From positions 1 to 64,000 of the forward strand of contig NZ_QIRF01000016.1 of assembly GCF_003332825.1 (NCBI RefSeq): a stretch of 64,000 nucleotides of DNA, given 5' to 3'. The stretch is from Dyella sp. C9. Its GTDB lineage: Bacteria > Pseudomonadota > Gammaproteobacteria > Xanthomonadales > Rhodanobacteraceae. Below the pieces are notes generated by a model. The model saw only the letters and a list, made by a program, of their open reading frames with translations, searched no databases and was not told where the DNA came from. Below, piece after piece: positions 43,444-52,836 of the stretch (within the stretch, counting starts at the first letter, position 1; every line of letters starts with the position of its first letter). The position numbers and the translations under genes were made by a program.

Positions 43444-45549
43444 GTGGCGAAAGTAACCAAGTCATTCCAGTTCGGTAATCACGAAGTCACACTGGAGACG
43501 GGCGAAATCGCCCGCCAGGCTTCCGGTGCCGTCATGGTCAGCATGGGCGGCACCGTGGTGCTGGTCACCGTGGTGGCCAACGCCAAGGCGAAAGAAGGCC
43601 AGGACTTCTTCCCGCTTACCGTCGACTACGTCGAGAAGTTCTACTCCGCGGGTCGCATCCCGGGTGGCTTCTTCAAGCGCGAAGGCCGCCCGACCGAGAA
43701 GGAGACGCTCACCTCGCGTCTGATCGATCGTCCGGTGCGTCCGCTGTTCCCGGAAGAGTTCAAGAACGAAGTGCAGGTCATCGCACAGGTCGTCTCGCTG
43801 AACCCCGAGATCGACGGCGACATCCCGGCCATGCTGGGCGCGTCCGCCGCGCTGAGCCTCGCCGGCATCCCGTTCAAGGGCCCGATCGGCGCCGCCCGCG
43901 TGGGCTACGCCGATGGCAAGTACCTGCTCAACCCGACCGCGACCGAGCTGAAGACCTCGGCGCTGGATCTGGTGGTCGCCGGTACCTCCAACGCCGTGCT
44001 GATGGTCGAGTCGGAAGCCAAGCTGCTGTCCGAGGACGTCATGCTGGGCGCCGTGGTGTTCGGTCACCAGCAGATGCAGGTGGCCATCCGCGCCATTGCC
44101 GAGCTCGCCACCGAGGCGGCCCGTCCGTCCATGGTGTGGGAAGCCCCGGCCCGCAACGAGTCGCTGATCGCCGCCCTCAAGGGTGCCGTCGGCAACCAGC
44201 TGGAAACCGCTTTCCAGGTGCGCGACAAGCTGCAGCGCCGTGACGCCATCGCCGCCATCAAGGCCGACGTGCTGGCCTCGCTGGCCGCCGACGCCGAAGC
44301 CAAGGGCTGGGACAAGGCCGAGCTGTCGAAGGAATTCGCCGAGCTCGAATACCGCACCATGCGCGACGGCGTGCTGAAGACCAAGGTCCGCATCGACGGC
44401 CGCAACCTGGACGACATCCGCCCGATCAGCGTGCGCGTCGGCGTGCTGCCGCGTACCCATGGTTCGGCGCTGTTCACCCGCGGCGAAACCCAGGCGCTGG
44501 TCGTGACCACGCTGGGCACCACCCGCGATGCGCAGATCATCGACGCGCCGGAAGGCGAGTCGAAGGATGCCTTCCTGTTCCACTACAACTTCCCGCCGTT
44601 CTCGGTGGGCGAGGCTGGCCGCTTCGGCGCGCCGAAGCGTCGCGAGATCGGCCACGGCCGTCTTGCCAAGCGCGGCGTGCAGGCCGTCAAGCCGACCATC
44701 GAAGAGTTCCCGTACGTGATCCGCGTGGTCTCGGAAATCACCGAGTCCAACGGTTCCTCGTCGATGGCCTCGGTGTGCGGTTCCTCGCTGGCCATGATGG
44801 ACGCCGGCGTGCCGCTGAAGTCGCCGGTGGCCGGCATCGCCATGGGTCTGGTCAAGGAAGGCGACGACTTCGTCGTGCTGTCCGACATCCTGGGTGACGA
44901 AGATCACCTGGGCGACATGGACTTCAAGGTGGCCGGTAGCGCCGAGGGCATTTCCGCGCTGCAGATGGACATCAAGATCGACGGTATCACCGAAGAGATC
45001 ATGCGTACCGCGCTGGCCCAGGCCAAGCAGGGTCGCCTGCATATCCTCGGCGAGATGGCCAAGGTCATCACTACCGCCCGTTCGGAGATGAGCGAGTACG
45101 CCCCGCGCCTGCTCACCATCAAGATCCACCCGGACAAGATCCGCGAAGTCATCGGCAAGGGCGGCGCCACCATCCGCTCGATCACCGAAGAGACCGGCAC
45201 CACCATCGACATCAGCGACGACGGCACCGTGGTCATCGCCTCGGTCAACCGCGAGGCTGCCAACGCCGCCAAGGCACGCATCGAGCAGATCGTGTCCGAC
45301 GTCGAGCCGGGCCGCATCTACGAAGGCAAGGTTGCCAAGCTGATGGACTTCGGCGCGTTCGTGACCATCATGCCGGGCAAGGACGGCCTGGTGCACGTCT
45401 CGCAGATCTCCAGCGAGCGCGTGGAGAAGGTCTCCGACAAGCTGAAGGAAGGCGACATCGTCAAGGTCAAGGTGCTGGAAGTGGACAAGCAGGGCCGTAT
45501 CCGCCTGTCCATGAAGGCCGTGGCCGAGGACGAAGGCGCCAACGCCTAA
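43444..45549 (+). CDS. pnp: Polyribonucleotide nucleotidyltransferase
   Basis: A 701-residue PNPase, the phosphorolytic 3'-5' exoribonuclease of the degradosome. Two RNase PH-like domains are joined by a helical domain; the second holds the SDILGDEDHLGDMDFKVAG active-site segment (quoted in part), followed by the KH domain (VIGKGGATIRSI) and the S1 domain (GKVAKLMDFGAFVTI). The start is GTG 43444. In E. coli PNPase represses its own message after RNase III cleavage upstream. Confidence 0.97.
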   Translation: MAKVTKSFQFGNHEVTLETGEIARQASGAVMVSMGGTVVLVTVVANAKAKEGQDFFPLTVDYVEKFYSAGRIPGGFFKREGRPTEKETLTSRLIDRPVRPLFPEEFKNEVQVIAQVVSLNPEIDGDIPAMLGASAALSLAGIPFKGPIGAARVGYADGKYLLNPTATELKTSALDLVVAGTSNAVLMVESEAKLLSEDVMLGAVVFGHQQMQVAIRAIAELATEAARPSMVWEAPARNESLIAALKGAVGNQLETAFQVRDKLQRRDAIAAIKADVLASLAADAEAKGWDKAELSKEFAELEYRTMRDGVLKTKVRIDGRNLDDIRPISVRVGVLPRTHGSALFTRGETQALVVTTLGTTRDAQIIDAPEGESKDAFLFHYNFPPFSVGEAGRFGAPKRREIGHGRLAKRGVQAVKPTIEEFPYVIRVVSEITESNGSSSMASVCGSSLAMMDAGVPLKSPVAGIAMGLVKEGDDFVVLSDILGDEDHLGDMDFKVAGSAEGISALQMDIKIDGITEEIMRTALAQAKQGRLHILGEMAKVITTARSEMSEYAPRLLTIKIHPDKIREVIGKGGATIRSITEETGTTIDISDDGTVVIASVNREAANAAKARIEQIVSDVEPGRIYEGKVAKLMDFGAFVTIMPGKDGLVHVSQISSERVEKVSDKLKEGDIVKVKVLEVDKQGRIRLSMKAVAEDEGANA

Positions 45550-45573
45550 GCCTCGAGCTCAGCAAGAAGTCGC

Positions 45574-45606
45574 GAAAGCCCGGCCCCGTGCCGGGCTTTC
45601 GTTTTT
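45574..45606 (+). terminator. Intrinsic terminator after pnp
   Basis: GAAAGCCCGGC (45574-45584), loop CCCGT and GCCGGGCTTTC (45590-45600) form a perfect 11-bp stem followed by GTTTTT. Confidence 0.9.
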
Positions 45607-45707
45607 CTTGCACTGCAGCAAGCCAGGGCATCTGGCGCTAATGCGTATTTTGCGTTCGGTGCAACATGCTTTTGCTACGATGCTGGCAGGTTGACGAGGA
45701 TGCGGGC

Positions 45708-46775
45708 ATGGCCGAGCAGGCAAGTGATTTGTTGAAGGAATACCAGGCAATGGCGCAGCAATCCTGGGATGCCTGGACGCGTTACCTGCAACAGCAAGCC
45801 GGCACGGCGACTCCATTTGGTACCGCCGCCCACGCGGCTTCCGGCGGCAGTGGTGACGACCTGCTGGCGCGCAGCATGGCGGCCATCAAGGGTTACGGCG
45901 AATGGCTGCAGGGCGCGGTGGGAAGCGGCCTTGGCCAGAGTGGCGCCGACTGGCAGCAATCGCTGCAGCATCTGTTCGGCAGCCTTGGCGGCCAGCCGTT
46001 TGCCCATGCCTTCGCCAGCATCGACAGCGAAGCTGCACGCAGCTTCGGCCAGATGTGGCAGTCCTGGCTGCAGGCCAGCCAGGGTGCGATGCCGGGCGCG
46101 CGCTTCGACATGGAGCACATGGCGGCCTTCGGTTACACCCGCGAACGCCAGCTGCAGCAGCAGGCGCTTGCCGCGGCCATGCAGGAATACCTGGAGTGGT
46201 CAGGCCGGTATCAGGCGCTGATCCAGCGCGCCAACACCGAGGGTTTCGAGCGACTGCAGGCCAAGCTGGCCGAACTCACCGATACGACACGGCAGGTCGA
46301 ATCGCTGAAGGCGCTGTACGACCTGTGGGTCGACGGAGCCGAGGAAGCGTACGCGCAGATAGCCCTGTCGGAGGAATTCCGTCACGCCTACGGCGAGATG
46401 GTCAATGCACAGAGTCGCGTGCGCGAACTGCAGCGGCAGCAGCTCGATGTGTTCTGTCGTGAACTGGGCATGCCCACGCGCAGCGAGGTCAGCGCGCTGG
46501 GCAAGCGCCTGCAGGAGCTGCGCCGCGAAGTGCGTGTCGGCGCATCCCCGGAGGCGGCGGACGAAGTGGCTGCCTTGCGCGCCGAGGTGGCGACACTGAA
46601 GCGCGAACTGGCCGGGCGCGACGCGCCAGCCAAGCTGCCGGCAAAGAAGCCCGCCACGCGCAGCGCCAAGCGCAGCATGGAAGAGGACGAGGCCGTCGTG
46701 CGCAGGCCCAAGCCTGCCGCCGCGGTGGCTGCCCGCAAGTCGGTCGTGCGTGGCGCCACGCGCACGCGCAAGTAA
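45708..46775 (+). CDS. phaE: Class III PHA synthase subunit PhaE
   Basis: A 355-residue PhaE, the non-catalytic partner of PhaC in class III polyhydroxyalkanoate synthases. Trp/Gln-rich helices begin at residue ~15, the W-x-x-W-L-x-A type motif is seen as MWQSWLQASQG, and a coiled coil follows. ATG 45708 is preferred over an upstream frame from 45666. Oddity: the last ~45 residues are rich in Lys, Arg, Ala and Pro (KKPATRSAKR, ATRTRK), a basic tail like those of DNA-binding phasins. TACGAT at 45676 may be a -10 box. Confidence 0.88.
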   Translation: MAEQASDLLKEYQAMAQQSWDAWTRYLQQQAGTATPFGTAAHAASGGSGDDLLARSMAAIKGYGEWLQGAVGSGLGQSGADWQQSLQHLFGSLGGQPFAHAFASIDSEAARSFGQMWQSWLQASQGAMPGARFDMEHMAAFGYTRERQLQQQALAAAMQEYLEWSGRYQALIQRANTEGFERLQAKLAELTDTTRQVESLKALYDLWVDGAEEAYAQIALSEEFRHAYGEMVNAQSRVRELQRQQLDVFCRELGMPTRSEVSALGKRLQELRREVRVGASPEAADEVAALRAEVATLKRELAGRDAPAKLPAKKPATRSAKRSMEEDEAVVRRPKPAAAVAARKSVVRGATRTRK

Positions 46776-46784
46776 GGAAGACAC

Positions 46785-47852
46785 ATGTTCCCCCCGTTCC
46801 GACTCGATCCCGCGACGCTGCTCGGCGAAGTGTCCGCGTTCCAGCGCAAGCTGTCCGCCGGCTTCCCCAATCTGGCGCACCAGCCAGAACCGGAATACGC
46901 CAACACGCCGCGCGAGGCCGTCTACCGCGAGGACAAGCTGACCCTGTGGCACATGAAGGGGCAGGGCAAGCCGACCGCCAAGACGCCGACGCTGATCGTC
47001 TATGCGCTGGTCAACACGGTGTGGATGACCGACCTGCAGGAGGATCGCTCGCTGGTGCGCAACCTGCTTGAGCAGGGCGAGGACATCTATCTGCTCGACT
47101 GGGGTTATCCGGATGGCGCCGATCGCTGGCTGACCCTGGACGACTACATCAATGGCTATCTCGACCGCTGCGTCGACGCCGTGCGCAAGGCGGCCGGCGT
47201 GGAGGCCATCAACCTGCTCGGCATTTGCCAGGGCGGCACTTTCTCGCTGTGCTATGCGGCCACCCACGCCAGCAAGGTCAAGAACCTGGTGACCATGGTG
47301 ACGCCGGTCGATTTCCAGACGCCGGACAACATGCTGTCCAGCTGGTCGCGCGAGGTCGACGTGGATCGCTTCGTCGATACCGTGGGCAATATCCCGGCCG
47401 AACTGCTCAACTGGGTCTATCTCACGCTCAAGCCCGTGCGCCTGAACCAGCAGAAATACGTGGGCCTGGTCGACATCCTCGACAACCCGAAGGAGTTGCA
47501 GAACTTCCTGCGCATGGAGCGCTGGATCTTCGACTCGCCCGATCAGGCGGGCGAAGCGTTCCGCGAGTTCATCAAGGAATTCTACCAGCAGAACAAACTG
47601 ATCAAGGGCGAGATCGTCATCGGCGGCAAGCCGGTGGATCTGGGCATGATCACGCAGCCGGTGCTGAACATTTTCGCCGAGCAGGATCATCTGGTGCCGC
47701 CGGATGCCTCGCGCGCGCTGGGACGGCACGTGGGCACCACCGACTACACCCAGCTGGCCTTCAAGGGCGGCCATATCGGCATCTACGTGTCCAGCCGTGC
47801 CCAGCGCGAGGTACCGCCCGCTATCCATCAGTGGCTTAGTACGCGAAACTAG
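46785..47852 (+). CDS. phaC: Class III PHA synthase subunit PhaC
   Basis: A 355-residue alpha/beta-hydrolase-fold synthase that polymerises hydroxyacyl-CoA into storage polyester. The lipase-like box is GICQGG with Cys148 as nucleophile, matching the position known in class III enzymes. The Asp lies in FAEQDHLVPP and the His in FKGGHIGIYVS. It begins nine bases after phaE. No phaA or phaB gene is nearby, so precursors come from elsewhere. Confidence 0.94.
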   Translation: MFPPFRLDPATLLGEVSAFQRKLSAGFPNLAHQPEPEYANTPREAVYREDKLTLWHMKGQGKPTAKTPTLIVYALVNTVWMTDLQEDRSLVRNLLEQGEDIYLLDWGYPDGADRWLTLDDYINGYLDRCVDAVRKAAGVEAINLLGICQGGTFSLCYAATHASKVKNLVTMVTPVDFQTPDNMLSSWSREVDVDRFVDTVGNIPAELLNWVYLTLKPVRLNQQKYVGLVDILDNPKELQNFLRMERWIFDSPDQAGEAFREFIKEFYQQNKLIKGEIVIGGKPVDLGMITQPVLNIFAEQDHLVPPDASRALGRHVGTTDYTQLAFKGGHIGIYVSSRAQREVPPAIHQWLSTRN

Positions 47853-47880
47853 GCCCTATCCACAGGATGGGGTTTTGGTC

Positions 47881-48066
47881 ATGGAAAAGCGCCTGCATCG
47901 TTCGCTCACCGACAGGAAGATCGCCGGGGTGTGCGGTGGTATTGCCGAATACCTGGGTTGGGATCCCACCCTGGTCCGCGTGCTCTGGATCGTGCTGACC
48001 TTCCTCGGCGGCTCTGGCGTGGTGGCCTACCTGGTGTTGTGGCTGCTGATGCCTGACGGCCCCTGA
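47881..48066 (+). CDS. PspC domain-containing protein
   Basis: A 61-residue protein made up of a single PspC domain: a short basic N terminus (KRLHRSLTDRKIAGVCGGIAEYLG, quoted only as landmark KIAGVCGGIAEYLG) and one membrane helix ending LVLWLLMPDGP. The family is tied to envelope stress (phage shock), but stand-alone short forms are widespread and mostly uncharacterised. Confidence 0.88.
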   Translation: MEKRLHRSLTDRKIAGVCGGIAEYLGWDPTLVRVLWIVLTFLGGSGVVAYLVLWLLMPDGP

Positions 48067-48072
48067 TATTGC

Positions 48073-48103
48073 GCGGCGGATCTCCCGTTCCGCCGCTTTC
48101 CTT
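48073..48103 (+). terminator. Terminator-like hairpin after the pspC-like gene
   Basis: GCGGCGGA (48073-48080) and TCCGCCGC (48089-48096) pair perfectly around an 8-base loop and are followed by TTTCCTTT. Confidence 0.6.
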
Positions 48104-48125
48104 TCACCGCTTGGCAAGACCGTTT

Positions 48126-49139
48126 ATGGATTTCGACCGTTACGACCGCATCCGTGCCGTGCAATGGCAAGGTGATCACCTGCGCCTGCTCGACCAGCGC
48201 CTGCTGCCGCAGGAGGAGCGCTGGATCGACTGCCGCAGCGCCGCCGACGTTACCCAGGCCATCAAGGATCTCGCCGTGCGCGGCGCGCCGGCCATCGGCA
48301 TCGCCGCGGCCTGGGGCGTGGTGCTGGCCGCCCGCCAGGGCGAGCCGCTGGACGCGGCCCTGGCCATGCTGCGTGCCGCACGCCCGACCGCGGTCAACCT
48401 GATGTGGGCGCTGGACCGCATGAAGGCGCGCATCGCCGGTGGCGCCGACGCTGCCGCGCTGGAGCGCGAGGCCCAGGCCATCCAGGACGAGGACCTGGCT
48501 GCCAACCGGCACATGGGTGAGCTGGGCGCCGCCCTGATTGCCCCGCATTCGGGCGTGATGACCCACTGCAACACCGGCTCGCTGGCCACGGCGGGCTTTG
48601 GCACGGCGCTGGGCGTGATCCGCGCCGGCGTGGCCAACGGCCGCATCGAGCAGGTCTTTGCCGGCGAAACGCGACCCTGGCAGCAGGGCGCGCGCCTGAC
48701 CATGTGGGAACTCGTGCGCGATGGGATTCCCGCCAAGCTCATCGCCGACTCGGCCGCGTCGCACCTGATGCGTTCGGGCGCAGTGCAGTGGGTGATCGTC
48801 GGCGCCGACCGCATCGCCGCCAATGGCGATACCGCCAACAAGATCGGCACCTACCAGCTGGCCATCGCGGCGCGCCACCACGGCGTGAAGTTCATGGTGG
48901 TCGCTCCCTCGTCCACGGTGGACATGGCCACCGCCTCGGGCGACGACATCGAGATCGAGCTGCGCGATTCGGCCGAGTTGCTCGCCGTGGCGGGTCGCCG
49001 CACGGTGGTCGAGGGTGCCGAGGCATGGAACCCGGTGTTCGACGTGACGCCCGCGGAATTGATCGACGCGATCGTCACCGAGAAGGGCGTGATCGAACGT
49101 CCGACCATCAAGGCCATGCAGGCGCTGTTCGGCTCATGA
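48126..49139 (+). CDS. mtnA: Methylthioribose-1-phosphate isomerase
   Basis: A 337-residue enzyme of the methionine salvage pathway, which converts 5-methylthioribose-1-phosphate to the ribulose form. The active-site Cys lies in THCNTGSLATAG and the Asp in VGADRIAANGDTANKIGT. ATG 48126 is preferred to an upstream frame. It overlaps the GtrA-like gene by four bases. No other mtn genes are near. Confidence 0.94.
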   Translation: MDFDRYDRIRAVQWQGDHLRLLDQRLLPQEERWIDCRSAADVTQAIKDLAVRGAPAIGIAAAWGVVLAARQGEPLDAALAMLRAARPTAVNLMWALDRMKARIAGGADAAALEREAQAIQDEDLAANRHMGELGAALIAPHSGVMTHCNTGSLATAGFGTALGVIRAGVANGRIEQVFAGETRPWQQGARLTMWELVRDGIPAKLIADSAASHLMRSGAVQWVIVGADRIAANGDTANKIGTYQLAIAARHHGVKFMVVAPSSTVDMATASGDDIEIELRDSAELLAVAGRRTVVEGAEAWNPVFDVTPAELIDAIVTEKGVIERPTIKAMQALFGS

Positions 49140-49546
49140 GTCTGCGCAAGCAAGTGCTGCTGTTCGGCGTCGGTGGTGCCATCGGCCTGGTGGTGGACGC
49201 TGGCGTGGTGCAGGCGCTGGTGAGCTTCGCCCACTGGAATGCCTATCTTGCCCGCGTGGTGTCGTTCCTTTCCGCGGCCACGGCCACGTGGCTGTGGAAC
49301 CGGCGCTACACGTTCGCGCATCGCGAGAGCGGTCGCTCGCTGGTGGCCGAGTGGGCGCACTGGATCGCATTGATGAGCGTGGGCGCGGTGGTCAACTATG
49401 CCGCGTACGCGGTCATCCTGATGATCTATCCGTGGCTGCATCGCTGGCCGGCGATCGCCGTGGCGGCCAGCTCGGCGGCGGCTTCGCTGGTCAATTTCGC
49501 GACGGCTCGCGGGGTGCTTTTCAAGCGCGCCAAGACGTCTGCGTAA
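49136..49546 (+). CDS. GtrA-like membrane protein
   Basis: A 136-residue protein with four hydrophobic helices and the family segment (N)RRYTFxH, seen as WLWNRRYTFAHRESG. GtrA proteins are thought to help move undecaprenyl-linked sugars across the inner membrane. ATG 49136 overlaps the mtnA stop. The sugar route it serves is unknown; two GT39 enzymes exist in this window but far away. Confidence 0.85.
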   Translation: MSLRKQVLLFGVGGAIGLVVDAGVVQALVSFAHWNAYLARVVSFLSAATATWLWNRRYTFAHRESGRSLVAEWAHWIALMSVGAVVNYAAYAVILMIYPWLHRWPAIAVAASSAAASLVNFATARGVLFKRAKTSA

Positions 49547-49592
49547 GTTATTGATTGCAAAAGAAAAAATACTGTTATTCCGGCGCGGGACG

Positions 49593-49601
49593 TGGTACAC
49601 T
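49593..49601 (+). promoter_or_regulatory. Candidate extended -10 promoter of gyrA
   Basis: TGG-TACACT (49593-49601) is an extended -10 element without a clear -35 box. A leader of about 75 bases precedes the gyrA ATG. Confidence 0.5.
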
Positions 49602-49683
49602 CCATAGGTTGCCTCCACGTCGCTGACGCGGGCACCGTCCGGTGCGTGCGTGGGACCGTTTTCATCATCAGGGAAGCCGATTG

Positions 49684-52287
49684 ATGGCAGAACTCGCCAA
49701 AGAAGTCATTCGCGTCAACATCGAAGACGAGATGCGCCAGAGCTACCTCGATTACGCCATGAGCGTGATCGTCGGGCGCGCCCTTCCGGATGTGCGCGAT
49801 GGCCTCAAGCCAGTGCACCGCCGCGTCCTGTTCGCCATGAACGAACTGGGCAATGCCTGGAACAAGCCCTACAAGAAATCGGCCCGCGTGGTCGGTGACG
49901 TGATCGGTAAGTACCACCCGCACGGCGACGCCTCGGTCTACGACGCGATCGTGCGCATGGCCCAGCCGTTCTCGCTGCGCTACATGCTGGTCGATGGCCA
50001 GGGCAACTTCGGTTCGGTCGACGGCGACAACGCCGCCGCCATGCGTTACACCGAGGTGCGCATGTCGCGCCTCACGCACGAACTGCTCGCCGACATCGAC
50101 AAGGAAACCGTCGACTTCGGTCCCAACTACGACGAAAGCGAGCAGGAGCCGCTGGTCCTGCCGACCCGCGTGCCCAACCTGCTGGTGAACGGCTCCGCCG
50201 GCATCGCGGTGGGCATGGCCACCAACGTGCCGCCGCACAACCTCAACGAGGTGATCGCGGCCACCATCGCGCTGATCGACAACCCCTCGCTGTCGATCGA
50301 CGAGTTGATGCAGTACATCCCCGGTCCGGACTTCCCGACCGCGGGCATCATCAACGGTTCGTCCGGCATCGTCGAGGCGTACCGCACGGGCCGTGGCCGC
50401 ATCCTGGTGCGCGCCAAGACCGAGATCGAGACCGAATCCAACGGCCGCGAGACGATCCTCGTCCACGAGCTGCCGTACCAGGTGAACAAGGCTCGCCTGA
50501 TCGAGAAGATCGCCGAGCTGGTCAAGGAAAAGAAGATCGAGGGCATCAGCGAGCTGCGCGACGAGTCGGACAAGGACGGCATGCGCGTGGTGATCGAGAT
50601 CCGTCGCGACGCGATGGCCGACGTGGTGCTCAACAACCTGTTCCAGCAGACGCAGCTGCAGGTCACCTTCGGCATCAACATGGTCGCCCTTCTGGACGGC
50701 CAGCCGCGCCTGCTCAACCTCAAGGACATCCTTGAGGCATTCATCCGCCACCGCCGCGAAGTGGTGACGCGCCGTACCATTTTCGAACTGCGCAAGGCTC
50801 GTGCCCGCGCGCACATCCTCGAAGGCCTCACCGTCGCGCTCGCCAACATCGACGAGATGATCGAGCTGATCCGCACCTCGGCCTCGCCGCAGGAAGCGCG
50901 TGAGCGCATGCTGGCGCGCAAGTGGCAGCCGGGCATGGTATCGACGCTGCTGGCGGCCACGGGCGCCGAAGCCTCGCGTCCGGAAGACATGGACCCGCGC
51001 GACGGCCTCAAGGCCGACGGTTACCAGCTGTCCGAAGTGCAGGCCCAGGAAATCCTGGCCATGCGCCTGCATCGCCTTACCGGCCTGGAGCAGGAGAAGC
51101 TGTCGGAGGAGTACCGCCTGGTGCTCGAAACCATCCGCGGCCTGATCCAGATCCTGGAGGATCCCGAGCGCCTGCTCGCGGTGATCCGCGACGAGCTGAA
51201 GGTGATCAACGAGGAGTACGGCGACGCGCGCCGCACCGAGATCCAGCACTCGCAGGAAGACCTCAACGTCCTCGACCTGATCGCGCCGGAAGACGTGGTC
51301 GTCACGCTGTCGCACACCGGTTACGTCAAGCGCCAGCCGGCCAGCACCTATCGTGCGCAGCGCCGCGGCGGCAAGGGCCGTTCGGCGTCGGCACTGAAGG
51401 ACGAGGATTTCGTCGAGCAGCTGTGGGTGGTGAACACCCATGACACGTTGCTCACCTTCACCAGCACGGGGCGCGTGTACTGGCTCAACGTGTACCAGAT
51501 GCCGGAGTCGGGTCCGAACGCGCGCGGCAAGCCGATGGTCAACCTGCTTCCGCTGGCCCAGGGCGAGAAGGTGCAGGCCGTGCTGCCGGTGCGCGAGTAC
51601 TCGGAAGACCGCTTCGTGTTCTTCGCCACCCGCCAGGGCACGGTGAAGAAGACGCCGCTTACCGAATTCGCCTTCCAGCTGCAGAAGGGCAAGATCGCCA
51701 TCAACCTCGACGAGGGCGATGCGCTGGTCAACGTGGCGCTCACCGACGGCAACAGCGATGTGCTGCTGTTCGCGTCCAACGGCAAGACGGTGCGCTTCGA
51801 CGAATCGGAGGTGCGCTCGATGGGCCGCACCGCCACCGGTGTGCGTGGCATGAAGCTCGCCGATGACGCCGAAGTGGTTTCGCTGATCGTGGCCGCGGAG
51901 GGCGACATCCTCACCGCCACCGAGCGTGGCTACGGCAAGCGCACGGTGCTCGACGAGTTCCCGAAGAAGGGCCGTGGCACGCAGGGCGTGATCGGCATCC
52001 AGTGCTCCGAGCGCAATGGCGCGCTGGTGGCGGCGACGCAGGTCACCGAGGCGCACGAGATGATGTTGATCTCCGACCAGGGCACGCTGGTGCGTACCCG
52101 CGTCGCCGAGGTATCGCAGCTGAGTCGCAACACCCAGGGTGTGACCCTGATCCGCCTGCCGGCCGACGAGAAGCTGGTGAGCGTGGTGCGCCTGGATGCC
52201 GAGACCGACAACGGCGAGGGCGACGAAGCCTCGGGTGAAACCGGTGCCGCCGCGCCGGACGCCGATACGCCGCCAGCCACCGAGTAA
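49684..52287 (+). CDS. gyrA: DNA gyrase subunit A
   Basis: An 867-residue GyrA. The catalytic Tyr122 lies in AAAMRYTEV, and residue numbers match E. coli through this part. The C-terminal beta-pinwheel with its GyrA box (QRRGGKG) and an acidic tail follow. The quinolone-resistance region reads H80-G-D-A83-S84-V-Y-D87: Ala replaces Ser83, the residue that anchors the drug's water-magnesium bridge, while Asp87 is kept. Mycobacterium tuberculosis has the same Ala-Ser arrangement naturally. ATG 49684 is chosen because homology begins at MAELAKEVI. Confidence 0.97.
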   Translation: MAELAKEVIRVNIEDEMRQSYLDYAMSVIVGRALPDVRDGLKPVHRRVLFAMNELGNAWNKPYKKSARVVGDVIGKYHPHGDASVYDAIVRMAQPFSLRYMLVDGQGNFGSVDGDNAAAMRYTEVRMSRLTHELLADIDKETVDFGPNYDESEQEPLVLPTRVPNLLVNGSAGIAVGMATNVPPHNLNEVIAATIALIDNPSLSIDELMQYIPGPDFPTAGIINGSSGIVEAYRTGRGRILVRAKTEIETESNGRETILVHELPYQVNKARLIEKIAELVKEKKIEGISELRDESDKDGMRVVIEIRRDAMADVVLNNLFQQTQLQVTFGINMVALLDGQPRLLNLKDILEAFIRHRREVVTRRTIFELRKARARAHILEGLTVALANIDEMIELIRTSASPQEARERMLARKWQPGMVSTLLAATGAEASRPEDMDPRDGLKADGYQLSEVQAQEILAMRLHRLTGLEQEKLSEEYRLVLETIRGLIQILEDPERLLAVIRDELKVINEEYGDARRTEIQHSQEDLNVLDLIAPEDVVVTLSHTGYVKRQPASTYRAQRRGGKGRSASALKDEDFVEQLWVVNTHDTLLTFTSTGRVYWLNVYQMPESGPNARGKPMVNLLPLAQGEKVQAVLPVREYSEDRFVFFATRQGTVKKTPLTEFAFQLQKGKIAINLDEGDALVNVALTDGNSDVLLFASNGKTVRFDESEVRSMGRTATGVRGMKLADDAEVVSLIVAAEGDILTATERGYGKRTVLDEFPKKGRGTQGVIGIQCSERNGALVAATQVTEAHEMMLISDQGTLVRTRVAEVSQLSRNTQGVTLIRLPADEKLVSVVRLDAETDNGEGDEASGETGAAAPDADTPPATE

Positions 52288-52310
52288 GCCGGCCCGGCAT
52301 CGTCAACAAA

Positions 52311-52335
52311 AACCCCGGCCTGGCCGGGGTTTTTT
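52311..52335 (+). terminator. Intrinsic terminator after gyrA
   Basis: AACCCCGGC (52311-52319), loop CTG and GCCGGGGTT (52323-52331) form a 9-bp stem followed by a T run. Confidence 0.88.
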
Positions 52336-52377
52336 GTTGGCTTCGCCGATCGAGACGTCGTAGCGATGTGGCCAGGT

Positions 52378-52758
52378 TCAGTCCGTCATGATGGAAAACG
52401 AATCGACCCGCGTCGTGTAGAACGCGAGATGATCCTTGATGGGGGCCACCGCCTCGTAAGGCGCCTCGTAGGTCCAGACCGCATTGATGCCGCGATCTCC
52501 CGCAAGCGGAATGCTGAAGTAGGCGCAGTCGCCCTTGTAGGGGCAGTAGGTGTGGTGGTTGCTGCGCTCGAGCAGCGACATGTCCACGTCACTGCGAGGG
52601 ATGTAGTAGACCGGGGGATAGCTGGCCTCGCGCAGTTCCAGCGAAGCGTGGCTGTCAGCCACCACCTTGCCGGCAACCTTCACCACGATGTGCAGGGGGC
52701 TGGGCTCAAGCGCAATCGGGTGGTCAGGGCCCGGCATGCGCCGTACGGGATCGCTCAT
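52378..52758 (-). CDS. DUF427 domain-containing protein
   Basis: A 126-residue single DUF427 domain. The family landmarks YYIPRSDVDM and YCPYKGDCAYF are clear. The function is unknown; these proteins are small, cytosolic and beta-rich. The gene is transcribed toward gyrA and ends 40 bases from its terminator. Confidence 0.85.
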   Translation of the reverse strand: MSDPVRRMPGPDHPIALEPSPLHIVVKVAGKVVADSHASLELREASYPPVYYIPRSDVDMSLLERSNHHTYCPYKGDCAYFSIPLAGDRGINAVWTYEAPYEAVAPIKDHLAFYTTRVDSFSIMTD

Positions 52759-52836
52759 GGCAGCGCCACCTCTGGATGGACACCGGGCGAGCTTATCGTG
52801 GGCAGGGTGAAGCGCATGCCGACATCGGCGCGTGCT

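Noticed and set aside
43462..45396. Minus-strand open frame of 644 codons
   Set aside because: Antisense to pnp; His/Gly/Asp-rich composition is the usual mirror of GC-rich coding DNA.
45666..45707. phaE start 14 codons upstream
   Set aside because: Those residues (with a Cys and Trp) are not family-like and overlap a candidate -10 box; MAEQASDLL at 45708 is typical.
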